This document shows positions 35,801-48,500 of a DNA stretch of 60,000 nt, piece by piece (position 1 is the stretch's first letter; each line of letters opens with the position of its first letter). The stretch is from the NCBI GenBank assembly GCA_903813345.2, contig CAIIXF020000006.1, positions 1,304,001 through 1,364,000 on the forward strand, read 5' to 3'. The stretch is from Owenia fusiformis (Eukaryota > Annelida > Polychaeta > Sabellida > Oweniidae). The notes below the pieces were generated by a model. That model did no database searches. It saw only the letters and a program-made list of their open reading frames with translations, and was not told where the DNA came from. The translations under genes and the position numbers were made by a program.

Positions 35801-37564
35801 TTAATAATTTGATACATTGAGGTCACAATTTACTTACAGAGGACCTTCAGGATATCTTGAAATAGAGTGATCCATATTACGGCAAATTCGACACCAAATG
35901 TATAATTTATGCATGTATGTGTATATCTTTTCAGATTAACCCTAACACGCCTGCCCAGGGTCGAAACCTTAACTCTGGTGACGCAATAATCTCCATAAAT
36001 GGAAGGGACACTCGGGATCTCACGCATATGGAGGCACAAGCGCTAGTGAAACAATCTGCCAACACCCTACAATTGACTGTTATCAAGTAAGATTAGCTTT
36101 TAATGGACATTACTTTTAATGGTAATTAGATCACATACACTCCCCTCCATAAGTTTGGCAACCTTTTTTCCCCATTGAACTATGTGTTAAAGCCTCTTTA
36201 CGTTTGAATTTTCATTTACTTAACCGGCGATGAAATAACTTATAATATTGATGGAAACGTAACTTGACTTTATTTCCAATACCTCAAAATTTTCTCAATT
36301 TTTTTCCTCAATTACAATAGGTCGAAAATTGATGATAAATTTGATGAATTTTTGAAAATCGTCATTCTCATGTAATCCAATGGGAAATGGAGGGTTCGGG
36401 GCAAATCAAAAATCAGGATATCTTTTCAGTAAAAGATTCAGCAAAAAATATTTTTTATATAGAAAATTGAATTGTCTAACTTTTTTGAACACTAAGTGTT
36501 GAGTTTATTTGATGAATATTAAAGTTACAGCGCTTCAAAGTCATTTTTGAAAATAATTTTTCGCCTCCTGTGTTATTTCAATGGGAGAGGTTTTTTGAAA
36601 AACAATTTTGACTTTAAAGCCCTATAACTTTGTTGAATCTGAAGAAACATATCAATTTTTTGTTAAATAAAGTTAGCAAATTCAATTGCCTGCCTAACTC
36701 GTATTTTTTGCAAGGACTTGGATGGATGGATATTCTGTCATATGACTTGCGGCAAACCTACCATTTCCCATTGGTTAACATGGGAATGTCGATTTTCAAA
36801 AATTCATCAAATTTATCATCAATTTTCGACCTATTGTAATTGAGGAAAAAAATTAAGAAAATTTGGAGGTATTGGAATTAAAGTCAAATTATGTTTCCAT
36901 CAATAGTATAAGTATATTCATCGCAGGTTAAGTAAATAAAAATTCAAAAGGAAAGAGGCTTTAACACGTAGTTCAATGGGGGAAAAAGGTTGCCAAACTT
37001 ATGGAGGGGAGTGTAGCATATGGTTTAATATACGCTTTGAGAAGATGCATTAAACATCATTTCCTTGTTCGTTTAAGCTTATTCAATTGTACGTGGGAGG
37101 TTGGAATTTTGTTTTTCCTTGTTCCCGTTTGCAGTACTTTACATTTTCATACTGTGTTTCCTAATGCTCTTTGTCCTTTTGGCTTCATGTCTTTAGCATC
37201 TATTAAACATTTCAATATTTCTTCATACATGTTTTTAGCATCCAAACATTTCAATATTTCTTATTACATGTTTTTAGCATCTATTAAACATTTCAATATT
37301 TCTTCTTACATGTTTTTAGCATCTATTAAACATTTCAATATTTCTTCTTAAATGTTTTTAGCATCTATTAAACATTTCAATATTTCTTCTTACATGTTTT
37401 TAGCATCTATTAAACATTTCAGTATTTCTTCTTACATGTTTTTAGCATCTATTAAACATTTCAATATTTCTTTCAGGGGACAATGTGCTCTTCCAACGTT
37501 ACCGGTAGGCATGAAACCTGGAAAGATAAAATTCTCCCCTGCAACAGCCAGAGGATATGTATAA
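32855..37564 (+). CDS. Short PDZ-domain protein of the ALP/Enigma (PDLIM/Zasp) type, 114 aa
   Basis: Exons 32855-32959, 35935-36086 and 37477-37564 join in frame to 115 codons. The PDZ domain occupies about residues 5-85. The start PWGFRMQGGRDFRMQLSIKK carries the G-F-R-x-Q-G-G-x-D-F signature of the PDLIM/Zasp carboxylate-binding loop. It is followed by LNSGDAIISINGRDTRDLTH and by AQALVKQSANTLQLTVIK. In the family this PDZ binds alpha-actinin or other C-termini at actin structures. No LIM domain follows: the third exon gives a basic 29-residue tail ending ARGYV. It is either a short isoform or a PDZ-only gene. Intron 2 holds a MITE and a 42-bp minisatellite; an AATAAA follows at 37713. Family call is good; completeness is uncertain. 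Confidence 0.82.
34991..35009 (+). repeat. Poly-G run (19 bases)
   Basis: Uninterrupted G19 within intron 1 of the PDZ gene; a CCCCCCCCC run lies 150 bp upstream (about 34838-34846). Confidence 0.85.
35141..35176. repeat. (ACACT)n microsatellite
   Basis: About seven perfect copies of a 5-bp unit in intron 1 of the PDZ gene. Confidence 0.9.
36138..37013. mobile_element. Tc1/mariner-type MITE with TIRs of about 260 bp
   Basis: The element runs from CACTCCCCTCCATAAGTTTG to its complement, 876 bp, and is flanked by TA on both sides (36136-36137; 37014-37015). Long, slightly diverged arms (about 36138-36400 and 36755-37013) surround a short core. The TA duplication and CACTCCCCTCC ends fit Tc1/mariner. 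No transposase is present. It sits in intron 2 of the PDZ gene. Confidence 0.9.
37185..37475. repeat. 42-bp intronic minisatellite
   Basis: About seven copies of TTTTTAGCATCTATTAAACA followed by TTTCAATATTTCTTCTTACA, directly before the exon 3 acceptor of the PDZ gene. Because 42 is a multiple of three it stays open in one frame and mimics a repeat protein. Each unit carries a TTTTTAG acceptor-like site; only the last (TTTCAG) opens the conserved exon. Confidence 0.9.
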
Positions 37565-37712
37565 ACTCTGTTGGATATCATATATATCCACTGAAGATAT
37601 GATATAGACACGTCTCTATATGGTTTACAATAGACAGCATCTGATATTGGCTGAGAGTCAGGCTTGTGAATGTATGATTTAGCAAACTGTCACTATGACA
37701 ATGGTATTACAC

Positions 37713-37718
37713 AATAAA
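37713..37718 (+). promoter_or_regulatory. Poly(A) signal of the PDZ gene
   Basis: AATAAA, 149 bp after the TAA stop of the PDZ gene. Confidence 0.5.
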
Positions 37719-39529
37719 AAAGGACATTTCTTATAGTAACAGTACAGTATCAAGATTGTAAAAATACTATATCGAATTCAGAGAGTATATGTCAGTTACT
37801 TTTTATATTAGTCATGTTTAGGATATATAATATGATGCATTTTGAATATAGGACCGTGTTTTCTTATTCCTAAAATTTGGGATTCAGACTTCTGGTTTCA
37901 CAACAATACAGAAAATAGATTACTCAACATTGCTTACTGCGGTAAAAATATTGGTTGCACAAGCCACTAGGAAAAACATAACATCAGATGTACATCTTTG
38001 CAAACCAAGGGAAGGTATGTTTTCTGAGCAACAGCTGCATCATGGACTGGTTGCCTTGGTAATGAATCCTATACCTACCTAGAGTCAGTCACCTTTCTGA
38101 ATATTACAGTTATTTTTTCAAGATTAATGGTACTAATGGACGAAAAATATGAATTTCACAGACATGGAGCTGGTTTCTTCAGAACGGAGAGAAATAAAAA
38201 AAATACCGGTCTGTGATTTAAATATGCCACTCTATGAAGTAGATAAAATGTTAAACCTGCAAAGGGTTGAAATTCCTGACACTGCCTACTTGAAGCAATC
38301 AAAAAGCACTTCAACTTCCGAATTCACTACCCTTACAATTCAACAGCTTTGGAATTAGATTTAATATATAATTGAACATTTGATGAGGTATTGAAAGCAT
38401 GTAAAATGGATTGAACTTAACAACTTGAACTTCAACAAGAAGCAACATGTCAGATTAAAAAATGATAAGAATACATCTTTTGAATAGAACTGTATGGATG
38501 AGATGATATCGAATGACTATGATTCATGGGATCGCACAGGTGATGGTATGGCCTAAATACTCAGTTTTATATATTACCTTGTTAATAGCTAGTCATATTT
38601 ATCAACTGCATAACATGTTTTTACATTCTTAAATAAATATATAAAACATATTATTACAAGATGGTATTTTGTGTGTGATATAACATAATCCAAGATTACA
38701 TAAATATAAATATCTCTATTTCGACCTACATAGATACATGTACATGTTCAGTGAAAAATACAAAACATACATAAAGTTATGTACAAATTGAGAATTTTAT
38801 GGCTACTATTATGAACTACATTCTAGCACAGTTTAAAACCATTGAAGTTAATTATCAGTTGTATCTGCTAAGTAACTTGACTTCATTTGAAAGTACACAA
38901 TTATTTACATTTGCAGTTCATTGCTTACAAATAGAGGACGCTAATACACATCAATTTGCAACCGAAATACTCATGCACGGTTTATTTATTTAATCGCTGC
39001 ATTATATGTTGGTTTCAGTTGTTTGTTTGTTTGTTTGATTGATGCATACCTGTTATGCCACATTGAAATAATCAATTTCAACAAAACAATATTCCTCCAA
39101 ATTTTAAGAGAAAACTTGGCAGTATGGTCACTCTAGAACATGAGAATCATGCTGTTTCAAGTTATGAGGATAGAGATGATAGATGAACAATGAATTCTGA
39201 CACCAAGCCGGAAATTTCTTTATGTACACTGCTAGGGGAAGTATTGGCTTAATTCAAATTAGCCAATCAAATTCTGAAGATAATGAAACATTCAAAATGT
39301 TAACTCTGCTAGTTTGTTCACGAACAATATAATCCAAGATGCTAACTCTGCAAGTTTGTTCACAAACACTATAATCCAAGATCATGTCCAATTTGATGCT
39401 TCAGATCGTTTGCTAACACAAATCATAGATGTATTTCTCTCAGAAAATTGGATGAAAACAAAGAAGATATCAAATGATGTCACTGTCCTCCATGTTGAAT
39501 GATGCATTAATTTCTAAGATATTAGATCC
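37719..39529. other. Region between the convergent PDZ and BAF53 genes
   Basis: AT-rich, no recognised gene. A duplicated 42-bp unit lies at about 39299-39382 (AACTCTGCWAGTTTGTTCAC...). A - strand AATAAA (38981-38990) could end the BAF53 transcript. A 69-codon frame at 38149-38358 has no family resemblance. Confidence 0.45.
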
Positions 39530-42500
39530 TCAAGGACATTTCCTTTCGACACACACCTTTCCTGATTCTTCATATTCTTGCTTTGAAATCCACATTTGTT
39601 GGAAAGAGCCCTGGAAATACAGAGAAACTGATATTTACAAGGTCATTCAAAATAAACACTCATTCTCATAAAATCTGGTTCAAATACAAGGTGTTTTTGA
39701 TGAGCTCATTTCAGTACAGCACAGCACAACAAAAAACAGCACAGTACAAGACAGCATAGAGCATGGCCTGAACTTATAGACTCAAAGATGGGAAATTGCT
39801 ATCAGAATATTTTTTCCATCAATTCTTATATCCCATCCAGCTCATGCACTGACACTTTAAAATTAACTCCAAATTGTAAAAAAAAGATATTACACTGAAA
39901 GGCATACCTGTCCGGATGAAAAATGTATATTTTTACTCAGCATTGTTTATATAGATTTTTTAGGTTATTGTTATTTAATTCCATATTATTCAACATAAAT
40001 ATTTATTGTGAGTGGGCGCGGCTATTTGGCATTATTGTCCCCCCTCTAGAAAGAGAGATATACACTCACTTGAAGCTATGAAGCGAAGCAATGTAATGCG
40101 TGCTTGCATGTAAAGATGTATGAATAAACACTGTTATAAAAGATCCTAGCATTCAAAATATTTCTGCAGCAGTACTTTGTTATCTCATTTTCAGCAGAAT
40201 TTCCAAAATATTGTTTAAGAGGAGAGGTATTTCATAAAAAAGATGAGGTGACTTACCAGAGATGCCAGGATGGAACCTCCAATCCAGCTGCTAAATCTTC
40301 TCTCTGCAGTTGTAGCTGAGGCAAGCACCTTTAATCTCATACTCTGAAATATCAAATTCAACAATTCAACAGAAGAATACTCCCAAAACAAGTATATTAA
40401 ATGGGATGTTCCTTTCTCAAGATAAGCCCAATGCTGGCAAGGGAGGAGTCAGTTGACAGCTACAGTTATGAGCCATTTTTCGGTATAAAAACAAAGAACA
40501 TGTACATGATGTACGATGGTCCAAATACAAACTCAGGAAGTCTATTTAAACGGAAACCAGCATGGTTAAATTGCCTCATTATATTTTTGACAAAAAGCAA
40601 AGAAATTAACTCTGCAATGTTACAACTCTAACCAATAGCAATCAGATATACTTACTGGAGGTGTTTTTGTACTGAGATCTCTAGTTAATCTGTCGATGTA
40701 GCCCTGTAACATTGTGTTCCCCCCTACTGTAATTACGCTGCTATATAAACTCTGAAACAAATCATAAAGGCATATAAAAAAACAAATCATTAAAGGCATG
40801 TAAAAACAATCAAGAATAAGGCAATAAATGTGGTAAAATGAATAGATATTGATGTGAAAGACATTGAAACATGTTTCTTTTATATTACATTGCTGAAAAT
40901 TAGGAAAAATATTAAATTTAAGGTTCATGCAACTAGTATGCAATCATGTGGGTATGGTTGTATGATATACCTTTGGATAATATTGCAATGACCCATGTTG
41001 GCAAGGCATTCTTTCTTTTGAAATTCTCCCTGTTCTTCATTCAACAATTTACTTTGACTAAGTAAAGTACTTCCCCGAATTTATGATCATGTTATGAAAG
41101 ATTAGATAGCATCTATATGAATACTTTCTGGTTTTGGATAACAATTATTGTATTATGTATTTGGTGAATAGATTAAAAATTAAGAACTCACAGGCCGTAT
41201 ATCGATGTCACACATGCCTACACTGGTTGTAACAACATGACCAGTCCCCAACATGCTATTGCCCTGTGCCTCCTGGAATATAAGAAAATGTAATGTTATT
41301 TCACATCATATTATATCACCTATTAAGCTCTATTCATTGCATCATTTCTTTCATTTCTGAGACTTTCAAAGGAAAATTACAAGAGTTATATGAGTTTTGA
41401 AAAGAGCTGTGATCTCCCCAAAATAGAAGTAACACAGCAATACATATACAGGATTTTGTTAGAATAATCAAATAATGACAAAAATCTCAATATTTTAAGC
41501 ACAATACTTTGATCTCAGACTTGTTTTATTAATTCTCACATTGAAAACACAGTAATGTTATGAACCACTGAACATAGAGTAATGTCCGTTACATACCTTT
41601 ATTACAGATGGATCAAATAGTCCCTCACAGATTTTAAACCTCTCAGAGCCAAAGTCTATATTGTAGCCATTGGGCATCTCGTAGTGTACTGTGGGCATGC
41701 TATCTATGGGGCTGCAAAAAGTTATCATTTTCAATTTGCAGACAGCGGCAATATTGTACTAAAGAAAGTATACTGTAGGTATACTTAAGAGAGTACAGAT
41801 GGACACAATAGGGCTTTAGAAAGATGGTTGATTAAATAGATATAGGTGACACATAATAAATCTTCCTTATTCAATAAAACTTGGTAACGATAGCATCATT
41901 GGTACTTTAATGGGTGATGTTTCCAGGGGCATGAAGATTCACACATGTAGAACCAAGCATACAAGATCAACCATATAGGACAAACAGAATACAGAACCAA
42001 CGGGATCTGACTCAACAATACAGAAGCAAAATATTTGATATTGTGAAATGGAATTTACCTTTCATCATACGGAGCATCTGAGACTTGTAAAACGGAAGCT
42101 GCAAAGTCTTGCATTACATCCTAAAACACAAAAATACAATGTTATGTCATGTTATGAATGGAGGTACCTTATTTAGAGCACACAACTCAATAAAGCAATG
42201 TACTCTTGGAACATGAAAATACAATGTTACGTTATGTTTTTTAAAGAAGAGAGGTACCTCATTTAGAGCATACAACTCAATAAAGCGACATTCTCTTGGA
42301 ACATGAAAATACAATGTTATGTATTGTTTGTTAAAGTACAGACGTACATTATATGGAGCATACAAAATAATGTACTCTTTGACCATATTCAGCACGAAAA
42401 ATCTGAAGAAAATCCACATTTCATATTGAGGGCTGTTCACCAGTCGTCACCAATGGTTTTTTTTTCACACTTGTGTATAAATATTTATGTATTAAAACTT

Positions 42501-45500
42501 CAACCACACTACAATAATCAAATTAATATACATTTTTATTTTCATAATTCATAATTTGCACGTTTGAAGATCAATAAAACATGCACTTCTAAGCAATAAA
42601 TAAATTCTATTTGAAAGTATTTAAAGAATGCTTACATACCTTTACCATATAATTGTGGAATGACTTTGTTACTTCTGGTAATTTGTCACGTTTTGTCCAT
42701 TTTGCAGGCTCACCTTCACCAACTGCTTCCTGTAACAGAGAAAAAATAGTTTATGAAATTAAATTCAATAAAAGTAGTTTTTGTCCAGTTTATTAAGGCA
42801 CTAAATGTATGTGGACACAGTTACTCAATGTTGTTTTGGTCACATTCCACAAGTTTCTGAACCATTCTAAGACTTTTCTATTTGAAAACACCTGAAGAAT
42901 GATGACCTTCTTCAAAATCCTGGCTTTGACATTTCTTTATATGAAGGCACAATTGACAAATTATATCAAGCGTGTCACTCACCTTGCTTCCAATCATATA
43001 AGGGGGCACAATCTCTATGTTTTGCTTTATATGAAGGCACAATAGACAAATTATATCAAGCGTGTCACTCACCTTGCTTCCAATCATATAAGGGGGCACA
43101 ATCTCTATGTTTTGCTTTATATGAAGGCACAAATGACAAATTATATCAAGCGTGTCACTCACCTTGCTTCCAATCATATAAGGGGGCACAATCTCTATGT
43201 TTTGCTTTATATGAAGGCACTAATGACAAATTATATCAAGCGTGTCACTCACCTTGCTTCCAATCATATAAGGTGGCACTATCTCTATGTTTTGCTTTAT
43301 ATGAAGGCACAATAGACAAATTATATCAAGCGTGTCACTCACCTTGCTTCCAATCATATAAGGGGGCACAATCTCTATGTTTTGCTCATCCATTTGTTTC
43401 TTACACTCCATTGAGATATAATCACCTGCTAGAGGAGATTTAACAATGGCTGGAAAATAAGGTGAGAGAATTTAGTGATTTTTATATATGACACTAGGGC
43501 GCTGGCCAGGAAGCAACTTTTTCTACTTATTTATTGATTTTTTTCTATTATTTTCTCAGACAAGTTGTACTTTACACAGTGACTCATTTTCAGATCAATT
43601 TTAAGATTTGTTAGGGCTTAATACAAAAAGTAATAATTCGTTACATAGAAGAATAACAAAGTAACATACAGCACAGCAAATTCATGTTCCCATGATTCAA
43701 TTGCATTTACATGACATATCCAGGTCTAACTGTACATATGGCACATTTCCTTTCAACCAAATAAAATTCAGGGTAGTTATTTACAGATTATTTACATACC
43801 TTGACTCAATACATATCCATCATATACAGGCACTGCTGTAGTATGTGTAGCTCCACTGTCTAGCACTAAACCAGTAGACCTGCCATTGGCAAAACTGAGA
43901 CACAGTTAAGGAAGCAAAATAACTTTTGAGTATCTTATCAAATGCACAGTATTTAAATAAAATAAAATGAAACTAAAGGATAATACATTATGAAACATTT
44001 CAATAAAAGACAGAAATGTAGGATTCTTCCATGAAATACAATTGAGGTTGGGAGAAGATCATTTGATTTTAAGTTGGACCTCCAATATGGAGCAGATCAT
44101 GAGTTCTCAATAACAAATATTGGAACATCAATTTCTTTGTCTCACTCTGAACATTATGAATTACAGGTGTATTAGCATAATTGGTTACTGGAGTAATTGT
44201 AAAAGGATACGCTGACAGCACTGCATTCTTGCAAAGGAAAAAGGCTGGGACATTGTATTTTTCAAACATCAATTCTGTAAGTTTCTCCCGCTTTCCTTTG
44301 CTGTTCCACTATAAAAGCAAATACAAATATTTAGATAGGAGCATGTTTGGTATACAGAGGTGGCGTTAACGCAATTTTTTACGTTTTTTACTCACATTTT
44401 TGCAACTCTGACGCAAATATTCATTGTCTACCGAGTCTTTCTGACGCACGTTTGTTTCACATGCAAAATCCCCGCTTGGTACTTGGTTAAATTGATCCCT
44501 ATACGTGAAAATACGTGATTGATCAAATTTATAATTTTGCTAATTCCGGAAATCTAACATTTCGTTCAGCGCAATCGAGCCTCCTTCCTACCGATCATTT
44601 TCTCATTTCGGTATTTCATATAATTTTTAAAGCCCTGTGATTCAGATTCAATGATAAACTTGAAAACATTGATCGATCCCTCGATTTGTTTATCTCGTGT
44701 TGCTAGGGGCGTATCAAAAATGCAATAAAACGAACATAACATTGAACAATAATTTATTAAGTTCATACTCCCTTCTAAGGATTTTAGTGATCGTATATTT
44801 ATCTAAATTACCGCATAAAATCTTCCCTTGAATGTCCACACGCTAGATTTACGAACCTTTAGTTTCCTTCGCAAGTTCGCAAAATTCCTTCGCTAAGTTA
44901 GCAAGTTTCATTGAGCCGTCCCCTTCATCAGCATGCGCAGATGTAATGCGCAGTAGGTTTATCAATGGTGCTCACAGTGACCGATCTATCGTAAGTTTTC
45001 ACCAAGTATTTTCAATTAACTCCCTCAAGTTAAGATCTTCGATTCACTAGATCTGAAGCTGATCCTATGAAGATAGATAATGGGCACATGAAAATCCAGT
45101 CGATCGCACATTAAGGGGGGTAATGATGATAAATTAGGTATGAAAACAAATCTACTTTCGGTTTCATTTGATCAGCTATAATTACAAGATTCTACCGTAT
45201 TCAATTTAAATGATGCCCAGTATTGTGGTCGGACTTATATTGCCGTTTTAGACTTTGGAATGATTGCAAAAATGTTTAATTTCAACATGAAACGCTTTGA
45301 CCCCAATTTGTGTAACTCCACACAGGGAGAAACTCCTCTCCCACTCCATAATTCACACCCATGACTCGCTGGACCAGATAATCAGATGATTAATAGTGAC
45401 ATTTTTCTTGCAATTGCCTAATTAATTAATTGTTAGTTGTTAATGTGCTATAAGAGTACAATAAAAGGTATGCACAAAATCAAAAAATAGATTTTGTATG

Positions 45501-48500
45501 TGGTTTCTACATTTTGTATGCATTTTTACTCAAGAAAAACACTTTTATAGCTTTGACTCAACTTTTTTTCTTGTGACTCACTTTTTTGAAACTACCTGAG
45601 TCATGATGACTCACAAAAATATATGCCTACTGCCACCGCTGTATAGTAAATCTAGAATCATTGAAAACTCAAAATATGATTGGCATGCATTTAAAACATC
45701 CACCTTACAGCTTAGAACAAGAAATATTCACACTAGTACATGAAAATGCACCCTACTAGCACAGAAAAATTCACACCAGTATAAGAAAAATAATCTGAAT
45801 ACAGGATATATTCACTCTAGTGCAGGAAAAATTCAGTACACTAAAGATATTCACAGTTGTCCCTGAAAAATGCATCCTGGTTCAGAAGAAATTCACTCTA
45901 GTATGGGAAAAACACTTTAATCCTAATTCAGAAAAGTCACCCTAGTACAGGAAAAATTCAGTACAGGAAAAATTCACCTTAGAACAGGAGATATTCACCC
46001 TAATACAGATTACAGATACATACTAGTACAGGAAATACTTACAGCTGGTTCTGACATGAGGACTGGATGCATATTAGATTCAGATCTGAGATGTCGCTTG
46101 TACACATAGTCTAGCATCTGTTCAAATAGGTCCCAGTTTTCAACTGAAATACACAATAATAACAATACAGTGAAGCACACATTTTTAGCTCTTATGATAT
46201 GATATAAGAGTTCATAGGCCATAGGTTCATAAAAGGGCACCTAAAATGAATACTAGTATATTGATATAGGATGAATAATTTCAATGGTGTCATCAACCCT
46301 GTTAATTATACATGGAAGGAATGTTGTCTGAAGGCCATTTACCAAAGAAAAACCAAACATTTCCATGACATGTTTAGATCAGACATTGATGTTTTGAAGT
46401 GCTCCCTCACAGGATTTAAAATGTAGATATCTGAAAAATAGTAACTTCTATTTAAAAGTTGTCAAATATCCATGTTTTTCATGTCTTTCCAAAATTTCAA
46501 TGGAAATTTATGAACTAAGATTGCAAAGTACATGTAACTCTCTAATACTAGCACATGGTTTCTTCAATTCTGCAATCACTGTACATTTAAATATATGTCA
46601 TTGCAAATACAACCACAAAGACATAGATCTCAACTCACCCATTCCTTCTTTTAAACAAGATGTCATTTCCATATCATTCCTTGCGACTCTAATTGAATTT
46701 GTATCAATGTAATATTTTGACTGTGAAGCTACTGGGCCATCTTCAGTCTCCATCTTCTCAGCATCAGCAACATCCATCATACCAACAGCTGTGGGAACTT
46801 CAGACTAAAATAACAAAGATAATTATAACATGAGACTTAATCTGGGTTTCCACAACCTTTTCAAAATGAAATTCCAGAAAAAATAATTTCCAGTTTTTAT
46901 GGCTTTGTATGTCAGTGAACTGTGTGACTAATCAAAAACTTTATGAAGAGGATATTTTTCATCAATTTTATCTTTACATTTTGAGCTCTGATGAAAAGAT
47001 TCCATTGAACAGTTTCCAAGCAAGTATTATAATTTCATTCATTTTAGTCCCTATTTGACCAATTTTGTTGCAGCCTTCAAAATGTTATAACTTATATGAT
47101 ACATCCTTAAACCATAGCAACTGTTAGTGTATTCTGGTTGAAGTCTTGTTATGTACGCTATAGTTTAAGTTTCAATTAAAAGTTTTTACAATAAATCATG
47201 AATTGCATCTTGAAACAAATATCCAAGGATGATACAATAATAATATGTCATAAAATTGTGATAATTGAGGAATTCTGGCTCTGCATATGATATTCAATGG
47301 AAAGGAATATAGTGATATTGGCGCCCCCCATTTAGTATAACTACATGTTAAATTGTATTGTAAATTTGATACACTAGTATATATTAATACCCTAACTCAA
47401 GATGTAAGGAAGAAAACACCATCAATCTGATAGACCTACCTTGGGGTTGTCCTCTCCTGCATAGCCAGATCTGATTGAGAATGACCCATAATCAAACACC
47501 AGTGCACCAACTTCATCTACAGTAAAATGTAAAACATGTTAGTATTGAACTTAAAGAGATCAGGTCTCCTAAAAACACAATTAGAGTAACCCCCAATTTT
47601 TTTTGTGTTATATGATGTAAAACAAGTTTGTTTATCAACTTGTCAATTCTGAGGCTTGAATTAATTTGTTAACAGTATCAATTAGATGCTTGTTCCTAGC
47701 CATGAATTTCCACTTACATCAATGGAAATTAAAATTAAAATTTAAAAACCCGCTCAAATTTGTTCCAGTCTGATTGGCTTTTTCCTTCAGATTATTTTGG
47801 CTTAGAGAAGCCATATTTAATACTTCTTAGGGGTTACAATGTAGATAAATCCCCAAAAACATTGTATTCTGTTTTCGACTTATTGCGTTCAATTCTGACA
47901 GTTGGTTGTTCTGTTGATATCCTCAATAATCTCTTATTATCTCTTTAATAAATGGGCTTCAACATAGGAAAATTGGTATTATCACAAGAGTTAAAATTGA
48001 ACAACAGAACCAAAAATGTACTCAAGATTAAAGAGGAAAATGTGTTTAACTCAAATCCTTCTTTTGGTAAATATATCTGCAAGAAAAAATTGTTATGCCA
48101 TGGCTCATTTGAAAGGTCTCTTTATGAACAAAAAATCAAATTATTGAAAAAATCTGTGATAAGACCCCTTTTCCTGTGGCCTGGCTCAAATGTAAATTCA
48201 AGATGTCCAATGAATATGTGGATAGAAAATATATAATAATACATTACATGGCAAAGGCTTATTGCTACTCAAAATACTTCACAATTAAGCCCTGCTAAAC
48301 TAATACCAGACACTTTTACGACTTTATTATATGGCAAATGCCTATTGCTTCTCAAAACTGGTAAATGTTTGCACTTGAAGTTTTGAAGACTGTCTGGTCA
48401 GACATTTTATGACTTTAGATGGCAAAGGCCTATTACTACTCAAAATACTTCACAATTAATCCCTGCACAACATACCAGACACTTTTACGACTTTATATGG

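Noticed and set aside
37001-37564. Two long frames with 14-residue repeats (FLASIKHFNISSYM type)
   Set aside because: They come from a 42-bp intronic minisatellite; only bases 37477-37564 are exon.
38149-38358. 69-codon + strand frame
   Set aside because: No homology pattern or splice context; it lies downstream of the PDZ gene poly(A) signal.
42878-43411. Frames encoding a 30-residue repeat
   Set aside because: This is readthrough of the 90-bp BAF53 array, interrupted by a TAG; kept as a finding but not as a gene.
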